Shown in pieces: positions 11,277-21,674 of a stretch of 64,000 nt of DNA (position 1 is the first letter of the stretch; each line of letters starts with the position of its first letter). The notes below the pieces were generated by a model. The model searched no databases. It saw only the letters and a list, made by a program, of their open reading frames with translations, and was not told where the DNA came from. The translations under genes and the position numbers were made by a program. The DNA is from Asparagopsis taxiformis (Eukaryota > Rhodophyta > Florideophyceae > Bonnemaisoniales > Bonnemaisoniaceae). Location: NCBI GenBank assembly GCA_030407315.1, contig JALQPE010000606.1, forward strand, positions 55,083-119,082, written 5' to 3'.

Positions 11277-11292
11277 CTAGGTCGAGAGACCA
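11277..11292 (-). promoter_or_regulatory. Primer-binding site of gypsy A
   Basis: Minus-strand TGGTCTCTCGACCTAG, one base inside the 5' LTR end. Its complement reads as a plausible tRNA 3' end: CCA, discriminator A, seven acceptor bases, and a T-stem starting with the invariant C61. The same 16 bases stand at the same place in the second A copy (32713-32728) and in element B (24205-24220). The priming tRNA was not identified. Confidence 0.75.
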
Positions 11293-11293
11293 G

Positions 11294-11952
11294 TGTGGAA
11301 CAACGTTAGTTCTAGATAGCTGGTACGAGCTACGGACACGCTGTCCTTACGAAACGAAACGAGCAGTCCACCCGCTGGTGTTTGACTGTATTGTTAGAAC
11401 GGTAGAAGGTAGAGTGGTTAGCGAGTAGACACGAGCGTCACGACGCAACAATCCACGCGAGGATTACGTTAGCAAACGAGGTGGTACGTCACCGGAGGCG
11501 CTCTCAACCAAGCCCGGAGGCACTACACGCAATCAGCCTTACGTGCGGCGATGGGTAGGGAGTACGCAGCTCGACGGAGACGAAGCCTCGTTAGGCAGAA
11601 CGTAAACGTAAAACGTAGAAGTCAGTCGTAGACTAGAGCCGTTGCCCGTTCGATGAATTGTCCCCTTTCCCTCCCGGCACGATGCCAATACCTATATAGC
11701 CACGATGGCATCGCTTTACAGTGTAAACACTGCTCGTAACGTCCCCGAATGGGAAAGGACCTTGTGGGTCACACGTAGGGACCCGTTGGTCCGTTGGCCG
11801 TCGCCAGTACGTTCGTTGCACACGTGTGCCGGTTGCGCGCGCGCATGCGCCAGCAATGTTCGTGCATTGCTGTCGCCGGTCGTGTCCGCCGAAATTCGAA
11901 TCCCGCGGAAAACGTAAATATTTGCAATTTCGGAATTGCCACGTATACTACA
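11294..11952 (-). repeat. 5' LTR of gypsy A (659 bp)
   Basis: Begins TGTAGTATACGTGG and ends TCCACA on the minus strand, directly before the primer-binding site. It matches 32049-32711 on the plus strand along its length. It contains a TATA element (11692-11699) framed by an inverted repeat. The distal boundary is abrupt: beyond 11952 the sequence is the LTR of element B. Confidence 0.85.
11692..11699 (-). promoter_or_regulatory. TATA box in gypsy A LTR
   Basis: CTATATAG on the minus strand, flanked by the inverted words cgatgcca and tggcatcg. It is conserved in the second copy at 32302-32309. A likely core promoter for the genomic RNA; the start site is not determined. Confidence 0.5.
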
Positions 11953-12497
11953 GGGTTGTAAATCCCTGGCCTAGTGGCGTGCGACGCAACGCGCGCTATC
12001 GCGGTGCGACGCGGTTCGACGATCGGTTTATGCGCAGCGCGCACGCGAACGTCGGCGATCGTGAGCAACCCGCATGCAACGTTTCAACGCAATCGGTCCT
12101 CGCGATTCGCTAAACGCTTAACTCGTAGCTGCGAAGATGCTGGCTGTTTATTGGTAAGGTGCGAAGCGGAACGACCATTAATAGCTAACTACTAAGGATA
12201 GGTTGTCCTTGCGCGGCCGGCCGGCGGCCGCTCGCTCGCACGCAAAAAGGGAAATATTTGGGAAAAAGACTTTCGTCATAAAAAACCCAAAAAGGGGAAA
12301 TAAAGGGAATTTCGCAAAAGGCGCTACACGTGGCGCCAAGCTCGCAATCGTACGCGTTCGCGCAAGCGCGCCGTGACACGTAATTGTATCGCCACGCGTA
12401 CGCTCGCTTACTAACTAACTAAACGCGGATGCACGCGGACTCAACGCGACGCATCGCTCCGACCCGCGCGCGCACTTGCAACATAAATTGCATCACA
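11953..12497 (-). repeat. 3' LTR of gypsy B, partial
   Basis: Nearly identical to 24467-25011 of the 5' LTR over about 540 bp, including the GC-rich ggccggccggcggccgc block and the cacgtg core of a near-palindrome. On the minus strand it starts TGTGATGCAATTTATG and is truncated after ..GGGATTTACAACCC by insertion of element A. Confidence 0.85.
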
Positions 12498-12506
12498 CTC
12501 CCCCCG
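12498..12506 (-). promoter_or_regulatory. Polypurine tract of gypsy B
   Basis: CGGGGGGAG on the minus strand directly abuts the 3' LTR start (TGTGATGC). This is the standard plus-strand DNA priming site of LTR retroelements, and its position supports the LTR boundary call. Confidence 0.7.
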
Positions 12507-12670
12507 ACTAACATCACAGCGCGTCCTCGCGCGTCATCTCTTTCCTCACGTGCTCTTCCGTTTCCTTCGTTCTACTCTTTTCGTCTGCAGCCTCTTCTCT
12601 TTTGTTCCATCTCCTTCTTCCTTCTCTCTTGCCACCCGCGTTCGCCGTCATCCTTACCGATTCGCACGCT

Positions 12671-15381
12671 ATGGCGCACGATGGTGATACCCTTCCGAGC
12701 TGGCTGCGGGCCAGCATTCCTTCCGGCGAAGGCGCTGCGACGCCGCTACGCACTCCGTCTGCCGCTTCGCGCTTCGCTTCGCCTGCGCCTGCGAGCCCCG
12801 AGAGCCCGTTCTATCTTTCCATGGCTCAAGCGTCATCCGCGAGCGCTCCGGTTGCCGCGACGGCGAGTGCGCATAATACGGACGGCGCTGACGCATCGCC
12901 CGGTATCGACGCGACAGTGGACGTGACTGCTGCTCCCGCATCCGCGTCTGGGGGTCGCACGAACGTCGGCGTGCCTTTGCGGTCCATTCCTGCTCCTTCC
13001 TCTGTTTCTCTTCCTTCTGCTGCGCAACACGTACCCGCCGTCGTCCCGCGTGCGCGCTACGAAGACCCTTCTGCCTTCCGTTTCCTTCCGCGCGCGATGC
13101 CGACTTGGACTGAGCTAGGCCGTGTTCAATACTTCCCGCGGCGTTTCCAGTGGGTGCGTATCGCCGACGTCAACCGCTACGCGGTGTTGCCCGGTCATAA
13201 AAACGCGCAGGCCGTGTGGGACGCGCGGCGTGAAGCGGCCCTGTGCGATTTAGCCGTACCCACTAATCTTCCATGCGATGCCTATTTCCTCGAGGACGCA
13301 GCGGACGAGCGGCTTGTGCGTCATCTGGCGCGGCTCCGAACGATGCGTCGCGACGAATTTGCGCATCTTGACCCGTGGGCGGCGGCGCCTAGCGCCGGCT
13401 TCTTGTTGGACGGTGGTGTCCCCTGGAACGACATCGAACAAGAAGGAGAAGTCAGTGTACCGTGGTTCTTTGACGCGGGGATGCGTGCCGAAGCGCGCCG
13501 CGAGTTACGCATGCGCCGCTCCGCCGGTTACTTCGTCACGTATCGCGACGCGGAGTTTCGCGAGTTCCCCGAGGATCGCGTTGGCGCTTTCTTTCCGCGC
13601 TACGATCCGCGCGACTGGCCGGAGGCGCCAGAATCTCTTTCCGTTCCTTTGCCCTGTGTCTTCCACTATGCGCCGTCCGTTCTTCTTGGCCTCGACGTCC
13701 CCGTGGAGACGCGTTCTTATTTCTGGGCCGTTGCCCTTAGCGAGTGGGTCGTCATGGTGGCTTGCGCGTGGCTCCATGTCGCGTTCGTTGAGCGCCGCAT
13801 CGTTCGCTTGAGCGACAGACTCGTGGCTGGCATCGAGAGCGTCGGCGCTGCGGCGGTCGTTCGTGGCGGCACGTATTCGGTTGCGCATTTGGAGAGTCTT
13901 TTGACGGAGCATCGCGCATGTCCTTGGGACGAGACGCCTGTCTTCGACGTCGCCCCGGGTGTGGACTTCAACGAGGGTGGCCAGTGGTTGCCTTGGAGCG
14001 CGGAACGCGGCGTGATAGACTGGGCGCACGGCGCGCTCGGGGTTCATCGTCATACCGAAATTCCGCACTTGTTGTTGAAGTCTCCGCGTAACCCGTCGCG
14101 CAGCGCATTCGCGCACTTGGAAGCGGGTGACGTTGTGACCGTGGATGCCGTCTTGTCGGCCTTATCTTCCAACGAGTTGCATGTGATGCGCGCAACTAAT
14201 TCGCGCGAGTACGCGCAATACCTCGGCATGGCTGCGTTATTGGCCGTCGAGCGCCGGCGTTTCCGCGACGGGCGCTATTCGTTATTCTCTGAGTCGCCTC
14301 GGCCTCCTGTTGACATTACTCAGTTGGACGCAGCGCTACGGGCGGAGTACGTCAAGGTTTATAACGAACTGCAGGAGTTGAAGAAGTCCATTCCAAGCCA
14401 AGAAACGCTAACGCTCCGGGTGGTGCGAGCGCGAGCGCGGCGGTTGGTAGCGTCGCGGCGTCGAGCGCGGTCGCGGTTATTGACCCGGCGGAGGCGCCGG
14501 CGGTGGTGGACGGCGAAGACGTCGTCGCGTTAGCGGATTCAACGGGTGCGGCCAACTTGCAGGCACAGATCTCGTCTGCTGAACAAAACCGCGACGAGGC
14601 CGTGTCATTCTTACGCGAGACTCGCGAAGCGCTGGCTGCGTCCGAGGCGCGTGAGGCCGCGCTGAAGCGTAAGGTCGACGAAGATGCCGTGCGAATCGAG
14701 CGCATGCATAAGGATATCGGCGTAATGCAAGGTCGTGCGGCTAAACAGGAGAAGGAGGTTGAAGGTGGTCGCGAAGCGTTGGCGGCCCTTCAGTCTCGTT
14801 ACGATTCCGCCGGTTCAGCGCAGGAGGCCGCGCAGCGTGCGTTGGCCGAAGTCGAATCTAGTTTAGAGGCGGAGAGGGGTAGGTTGGCTGCTCGAATCGC
14901 CGCTGTACGTGACGGGTATCGCGCTCGGGAGAGGGAGACTGTTCGTCGGGTTCAGGAAACTATCGAACGCGCTCACCGTATGGGCTCGGCGTTAAATGAC
15001 GTCGTCAATTTCATGCAGCGTTCTCCTGCGGGTTCTGTTGACGAAAGGGAGTCGACTGGCGCGACGCAGTCGGAGAGCGGGTTACGCGCAGATGCGACGC
15101 GTGGCGCGGCGGGAAGCGTTGGTTCGGGTCGTGGCGGGGCGCGTCCCATGACGCGTTCGCGTGCAGCGGCGAGTTCCGCGGGTCGCACGAGGCGTACGGG
15201 TATCCCTCCACTCCGGATTGGCGTACACGACGGGCGCGTCGTTCGGGTGTTAAATTCCGAGCGGCGACGCGGTCACCAGGCAGATACGGCTTCAAGCCGT
15301 GCTCGTTCGCGCGGTGCGGCAGCCAGTTCGTCGAGCCGCGCTTCGCGTCGAGACGACGACACGCGCGCGCCTCCGTCTTAG
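12671..15381 (+). pseudogene. Antisense accessory gene of gypsy element B, frameshifted
   Basis: Counterpart of the antisense frame of element A, on the strand opposite to gag-pol and just inside the 3' LTR. The first part runs from the ATG at 12671 to a stop at 14533; a second open frame covers about 14405-15381. At 14393-14402 the five bases ccaag occur twice in tandem. Dropping one copy would join the two frames without a gap, giving a protein of about 900 residues. I therefore read it as one gene broken by a 5-bp duplication. Content: a disordered Ala/Ser/Pro N-terminus; a conserved core with LPCVFHY and AFVERR segments matching the A protein; then a long Ala/Glu/Arg heptad coiled coil (about 14570-15010); then a basic Arg/Ser-rich tail. 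Function unknown. Confidence 0.7.
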
Positions 15382-17385
15382 CTATCACTTCGTTCCTCCT
15401 CCTCGCATTGCATCCTCTTTTGAAATAAACTCTCCTTGTTTGTATCTCCACCTAGCGCTTCGTAATGCGGGGTTCCTCCCGTCCGACACGCTTGCGGCCG
15501 TGAAACGCCAGGGTTCCTGCGGTTTTTGAGTGAGCGACAGCGCAACGCGGGTTCCGTCAAATGCATGCATGAGCCGGTGTTTCCGCGAAGGGGCGCGCGT
15601 GTCGTTGCTTGAAACCGTATTTGCCCGCTGCCCACGTCGGCGTTCGGAGGGCACGCGGCCGGCGGCGTCCAGTCGTGCGCGCGGGGGGGGGCGGGGTAGA
15701 ATGCATACGTTGCGAAGCGAGAAAGGTTTGAGTGGGGGTAGAAGAAGGGAGTCTGGACGGGTAGCGCGTCGGTACGAGTTCGTCGTAGCGGCTTCGTTTC
15801 ATCGGTTCGTCACGCGCAATTCTCAACGTCGCCGGTTAATTTCCGCATGCGTATTCGTTGTTCGCTTCCGCTTCGCGTCGTCGATTCGTGTCGCCTTACG
15901 CATTCGTCGTTCGCGTCGCCGGTTCGTTCGCTTTTTCGCATTCGTCGTTCGCGTCGCCTACTACCGGCGTTCGCCGTTTGCTACCGTGTCTACTGTCCCG
16001 TGACTAGAGCGGACGGCCGAGTGGTACCTAGGGGGCTCGGGTAGGGTCACATTCTTCCCTTTTTGGAGCGAGCCTCATTCTCCACGCTTGGGTTGAAGGG
16101 GAACCATGCACGTGGGCACCACTATATTCTCGGTAGGGGGCTGCGTGCGTCCAGGGGTCTGCGTCCTTCCACCAGCTTCGAGCGCCTCGCTGGAGTTCGC
16201 GTATGTTGTCGTCCAATCAGGTGGCGGTAGTAGGGGACAGTTCGTCACGGTGCGGGGGCCAGCTTGACGGCGGCGCGATTCGGGTGCCCCTTTCGTCGCA
16301 TTTTTCCAATGGGACAATTCGAGTGGGACGGTAGAATTGCTAAATAGCCGGGCCAGCCCGCACGCCAGCGCCAGTGTCGCTCCCCTTTTTTCGCGCGAAA
16401 ACGCATCGCGTGGTCCCGCGCATGTCGCGGCTTCTGGAGTAGGTCGGGTGTTAGTTGAGGTCAAACTCGCAACGAATCCAGAGATACGCGGCCGTTCGTA
16501 TTCGCGGCGGTTCCAACGAGCGTAGTGGCGCAGTGGCCGTGTGGCGGTAGACGGTCGTTAGGCGTTACGTGGCGTAAACGGCGGATAGTCGCGTGGCGAA
16601 CGAAAGGCGACCGAAACGCAAGCGGCGAATATTGCGTGGCGCCTATTTAGCGAGATTGACGCAACGTCCGTAATGGGCTTTTCGCGCTTATCGCACTTCT
16701 TAACAGGCAACGTCTCGAGCGTCAGCGAGGGGGCTCAATATTTTCGCGGTGGTGGCGTCACGCGCAACGCGTGTCGATGCCGGACCGACCAGCGTCTGTG
16801 AGGGCCCCTTCGTGTGTTGCCAAGCGTCGAGATTCAGGCAGCTTAGTCCGGGGCGGCGGGCCTTCGTGCGGGTAGTCGGCGCGGGTGGTAGCGCGGCGGG
16901 CAAACGTCGAATCGTGTCCAACCTGTCAGGCGCACACGTACGCGGCTCGCGAGCGGCGTCGCTTCATTGCGTGCGGCAGTAGTTCCAGGTCATTCAGCGG
17001 TAGAATGTCGATTGCGCGGGGCGTGGCGAACGACGATGCGACGCGTGTTGCATGGCGTACGACGAACCGAGCATTGCGTGCCGAACGACGAAGCGTTGGC
17101 GCGAACGGCGATTGCGTGGCGTACGACGAAACGGTTACAAGGCGTTCTAGGAAGCGTTTGCGTGTTGTGCGACGAAGCGGTTGCGTGGCGCTGCGACGCT
17201 TGGCGGCAATAAGTCGTATCCCCTCCCGGTCCCTGCTGCCGATAGTAGTTTGGCGTGATGCAAGGCGGGTAGCTGTGTTTGCGTTTGGATGCTTACCACT
17301 GCCAGGTAATCAGCTGGCACTTGCACAGCTTCTTCGTCGACGTAAACGCGCGTGGATGGCAACCCCCCCCGCAACGCTTCGTGCA
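15382..17385. other. Gene-poor spacer of element B
   Basis: Two kilobases between the convergent antisense frame and pol. It contains local direct repeats: cattcgtcgttcgcgtcgcc twice around 15900-15958, and degenerate ~30-bp repeats around gcgtggcgtacgacga at 17020-17190. No credible gene is seen. The position matches the spacer at 2100-4253 in element A. Confidence 0.55.
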
Positions 17386-20300
17386 TTAATTGCGTTGCGC
17401 CCGGGGCGTCATTTGTCGGCTTGCAATACGCGCGCTGATGCGGGTAGGTGTCGTTTTTCGCGGCGCGCCATCGGGCGCCTCCCTCGGGGCTGAGCGCTTC
17501 ATTGAGCGACTTCGGCGGTTACGCAGCGCCGCAGGGCCGTCGGCAGTAGCGCGCGCAGCGGTTTTAGAGGCGGGCCGTCCTTGATCACGGCGAAAACGGG
17601 CGACGATAGGCGCGGGCAGGGACGCTTTGGTCTCCCACGTATCATCGCGCGGGGAGTAGCCCTTCCAGCGCACCCGGAATACGGGCGTGCCGGTATCGTC
17701 GATGCCCTCGGCTGTCAACCTGTCAATCATGAACTCGCGCGTTCCATACCCGGCTTCCGGGTCGACCTTGCGCGCCTCGTTAATTTCGCGTTCATCCCAT
17801 CGCTCTGCGTCGTTCGCGTTCTCCGTGTTAGTGTCTTCTTCTACGTCGTCCCACGTCGTTGGCGCATGCGTCGCGTAGCGCGGTGCTATGCGAACGCGGT
17901 CGGAGCTGACGAGTTCGGGGACACCGTCGATTATGATTTCGTACGTGTGTCCGCGGCAGCCTATAACCGGGAAAGGGCCCGATACGGGATAGTCTAACTT
18001 CGACGTGTGCGCTCCGTCGTTGCCCTGCGTTCGTGTCGTCGCTCCCGCGCGAGTGTCCAGGTACACTTGATCGCCAACCTTGATATCCTTATTCACCGTG
18101 CGCACGCCGCGGTCAAAGTCGCGCTTGTATCTCGCTTGCGCTTTCTTCAACGCGTTCGCCGAGCGTGCGTACGCGTCCGATAATCGTGCGAGAAATTCCA
18201 TGCGAAGGAATGGCGTGCTGCGAATCGTGTCCACTTGCTCCGTTCCCAGCGATACGGGATAGCGCGTGAGCGTGAGTTCGAACGGCGACGTATTCGTCGA
18301 GCGGTGTATCGCGCGGTTGTAAGCGTATGCTAGCGCGTCTAAATGCTCGTCCCAATCTCTGCGCTCTTCATCTACGTAATGGCGCAGCGTCGCGACGATA
18401 GTGCGATTCATGCGCTCGACTTGTCCGTTCGATTGCGGATGGTATGTCGTTGTGAATATGTTCCGCGTACCCATTAGCGCGCAAGTCTCCTGAAACAGCT
18501 TCGAGCGGAATTGCGGCCCATTGTCCGAAAGTAGCGTGCGCGGCGGTCCATAGACGAAAACCCAGTCTCGGCAAAATGCCTTCGCAACGGCGAGTGCGGA
18601 TACGCGTCCGAGCGCGATGAGTCGGCAGAGTTTGCTATAGCGGTCTGCGATTACGAGTACGAAGCGGCGTTGGCGCGGAGTCTCGGGCAGCGGACCAAGG
18701 ATATCGATAGCGACGTCTTCGAGCGGGCGCGTCGCGGGGAATAGCTTCAGGGCGTTCGTGTGGCGATATTGCGTAACGCGGTTACGTGCGCACGCATCGC
18801 ACTGTCTCACTGTAGTGTAGACGTCGGACGTCGTGGACTCCACGCTCATCATCGGCCAGTAGTACGCGCGTCGGATGGCGTCGTACATGCGTCGCGCGCC
18901 CGGATGTCCTGCAGTTACCGCATAATGGTTAGCTCGCAAAATGCGCCCCTTAATCGCTTCGGGTACGACTATCTGCGTGGCGTCGTCGAGCGGCGCGGTC
19001 CTCATAAGTATCCCATCGGGGGACAGGTGAAAGCGCGACTGCGGCGCGGTTTCGACGTCGCGTTTCGCGTTTTGGCAGAATTCGTCCGTCGCCTGCTCGC
19101 GTATCCACTCGTCAGTGGACACGGGCGGTTCGATGCACAACCGAGTTGCCAGTAGGCAGTCCAAACTCGGGTAGTATTCTGCGTAGTCGCATAGTAGCGC
19201 GGTATCGGTTCGCGCATAAGCGTCCGCGTGCGGTTCAACGATGTTCGCGGCGTCGAAGCAGGGTATCTCGTCCGGTATTTCCGTCTCGTCGCCGCTTCGC
19301 GTGGCCATTCGCGAGAGCGCGTCGGCGATAACATGGCGTTTACCCTTTTTATATTCGACGTCGAACTCGAACTCGGCGAGTCGCAATCGCCAGCGCGCGA
19401 GTCGTCCTTCCGCAGAGGTCATGTTTAGAATCCAGCGCAGCGAATTGTGGTCCGTGCGAACCGTGAACTTCCGTCCTTCTAGGTACGCGCGTAGTAGTAG
19501 CACTGCCCATACCACCGCGAGGCATTCGCGTTCCGTCGTCGAATAATTTCGCTCCGCGTCGTTAAGCGTGCGCGACCAGTATCCGACTGGATGCAATGTG
19601 TCTCCGTCGGCGTCTAACTGTAGTAACGCGCATCCGATTTGTCCTTGCGACGCGTCGGTATCGAGCACGTATGGGTGTCCCTCGCGCGGTAGGCGAAGAA
19701 TAGGCGGAGATAGCATCGCTCGTCACAGTGATTCGAACGCGCGCGTTTGCTCCGGCGTCAGCGCGGGTAAGCTGTCTCCTTGGTCCTTCTCTAGCAACTG
19801 CGTAAGCGGCGCCGCGACGAACGCGAATTTTTCGACGAATCGGCGGTATACGTTGCAAGTTCCCAGAAAGCTGCGCAGCTGCGTTTTCGTCGTCGGATAC
19901 GTCGCATCGCGCAGCGCGTCGCATTTCGTCGTCGGTACGGATAGCTTCCCCGGCGAAATAGTATGTCCCAAATAGTCCACCGTGCGCTTGAAGAACTCAG
20001 TCTTCGCGAATTTAAGCGAAACGCCAGCGCGTCCGAGGATTCCCAGTATCTCGTCGACGTGATGCACGTGCGCGTTTACGTCGGCGGAGAAGATGATTAC
20101 GTCATCCAGGTAGACAAGGCAGTGCTGCCATTTCACGTTCGCGAGCAGGATATCGAGCGCGCGCTGAAACGTCGCGGGCGCGTTCGATAGTCCGAAGGGC
20201 ATACGGCGGAAGCGATACGTACCAACATGCGACGTAAACGTAGTCTTGTCGCGGTCGGCGTGCGCTACTGGGATCTGCCAGTATCCCGAGTTGCAGTCCA

Positions 20301-21630
20301 GCGTAGTGAAAACCGTCGCGTTACCAAGCGAATCGACGCAATCGTCCATGCGCGGAATCGGATACGCGTCCTTCACGGTAGCGGCGTTTAAGCGGCGGTA
20401 GTCGATGCAGAAGCGGGAAGTCCCGTCCTTCTTAGGCACGACTACGACCGGGCTCGCCCATTCCGATGTAGCAGGTTCGATCACTCCAGCGCGGAGCATC
20501 TTATCCACTTGCGTACGGATATTTTCGCGCGACGCGTGTCCGGCGCGGTACGGCGGTTGGTTGACGGGGGTCGCCCCCGGAACCAGTTCGATGCGGTGTT
20601 CTGTCGCGTGGATGGCTCCAAGCGTGCCATTCCACATTCGCTCGTGCTTTCGCAGCATCTCGATAATTCGCGCGTGTAGGTCGTCGTCTACTCGCTCATC
20701 GCGTAGCGTCGCGCGTAAGAGGTCTTCCCAATGCGGCGTCGCGTTCGCAATTCCGTCGGCTTCGCGCAGGTCCGGCGGGTTCGTCGCGTTGCATGGCGTC
20801 GCATCGTCGGGCGGTCGGTCTTGCGGAGTCGGCGCCTCTTGTGCAACTTGTAGGCAACCTACGGGGTTGGGCACCGCGGCGCCCAGCTTCATGCCTTTGG
20901 GCAATACCTGTAGGCGGGTGCCGGCGTTGTGCACGTGCACGCTGAAGGGCACGTTCCTTTTAACCAGCGTTTCACCGTTGGCTAGACGAAGCAACTTCTG
21001 CCCGTAGAGGTCGGTCGCGGGTATCGTGATGCAGCGTCCGTCAGCGCCCGTGGTGACTTCGATAGCTTGCGTCGCGTGCGGCGGAATCGACGTGCGGCGC
21101 GCAACGCGGATTGGTGCGAAATCTGTTGGTCGGGTAGTCTTGGGGGTCGGTGCGCGGCGCGGTTTCGTCGGCGTGCGTGGGAGCATCGGAACGTGGTCCC
21201 CATAGCGGGTTCGCAACGCGCGCTGCGGCCCAGTATAGATCATCCGAACCACGCGGTCGATGAAGTCTGCTCCCAGAATGCAAGGGACGGATAAGCGCGG
21301 CATCACCAGGAAAGTTTGAAGGTGCGCGCGGGCACCTAGGAGAACACTAAGTCGCAATGACGCGTTCGGCGCGAGGCGTCGTCCATTCGCGTCGATAATC
21401 GCGCAGCGCAGCGTCGGCGGCGTAGCGAGGCGCTTCCAATCAGCGCCTAATACGTTCTCGCGAATGAGGCTCGGGCCCGCGCCGGTATCAAGCACAGCGG
21501 TCACCGCGGTGGCCGTGCGTAGATTATATCCGACGCGTATCTCGAGTTTGTAGTTCGCGGTAGGGGTCTGAAACAGGACCACTGTTTCGGGTGGTAACGG
21601 AGGCGGTTTTTCGCGCGGCGGTTGCGTCAT
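17386..21630 (-). pseudogene. pol: Gypsy B Pol with one in-frame stop
   Basis: Pol polyprotein in one frame from 21630 to 17386, interrupted by a TGA at 19723-19725. The first part (635 aa) has an intact protease motif (DTGAG, D48) and reverse transcriptase with YLDD at 507-510. The second part (776 aa) has RNase H (DTDAS), the integrase HHCC finger, the DD-E core (DILGPL, SDNGPQF, NGQVERMN) and a chromodomain (VRWKGY...DTWE) with a basic tail. The stop falls in the short linker between reverse transcriptase and RNase H, where A has a Lys. The frame is -1 relative to gag, as in A. The element looks otherwise complete, so inactivation is recent or partial; readthrough cannot be excluded. Confidence 0.9.
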
Positions 21631-21674
21631 CGCGCGTCGCGTATCCGTTGGATGGAGAGGAGTCGGCCCACCCG

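Larger units (their letters stand above)
1..11952 (-). mobile_element. Ty3/gypsy chromodomain retrotransposon A, 3' end outside the window
   Basis: Minus-strand LTR retrotransposon. Reading leftwards from 11952 it has a 5' LTR (11952-11294), a primer-binding site, gag, pol in an overlapping frame, a gene-poor spacer and a long opposite-strand frame that reaches the window edge; the 3' LTR is not in view. The right boundary is well defined because a second copy at 32049 starts with the same TGTAGTATACGTGG and then matches through gag. The bases just outside (11953 onward) continue the interrupted LTR of element B, so A inserted there; the first flanking bases, gggtt, are the likely target duplication. 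Gag carries a one-base insertion and the protease motif is altered, so this copy is probably not autonomous. Confidence 0.85.
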
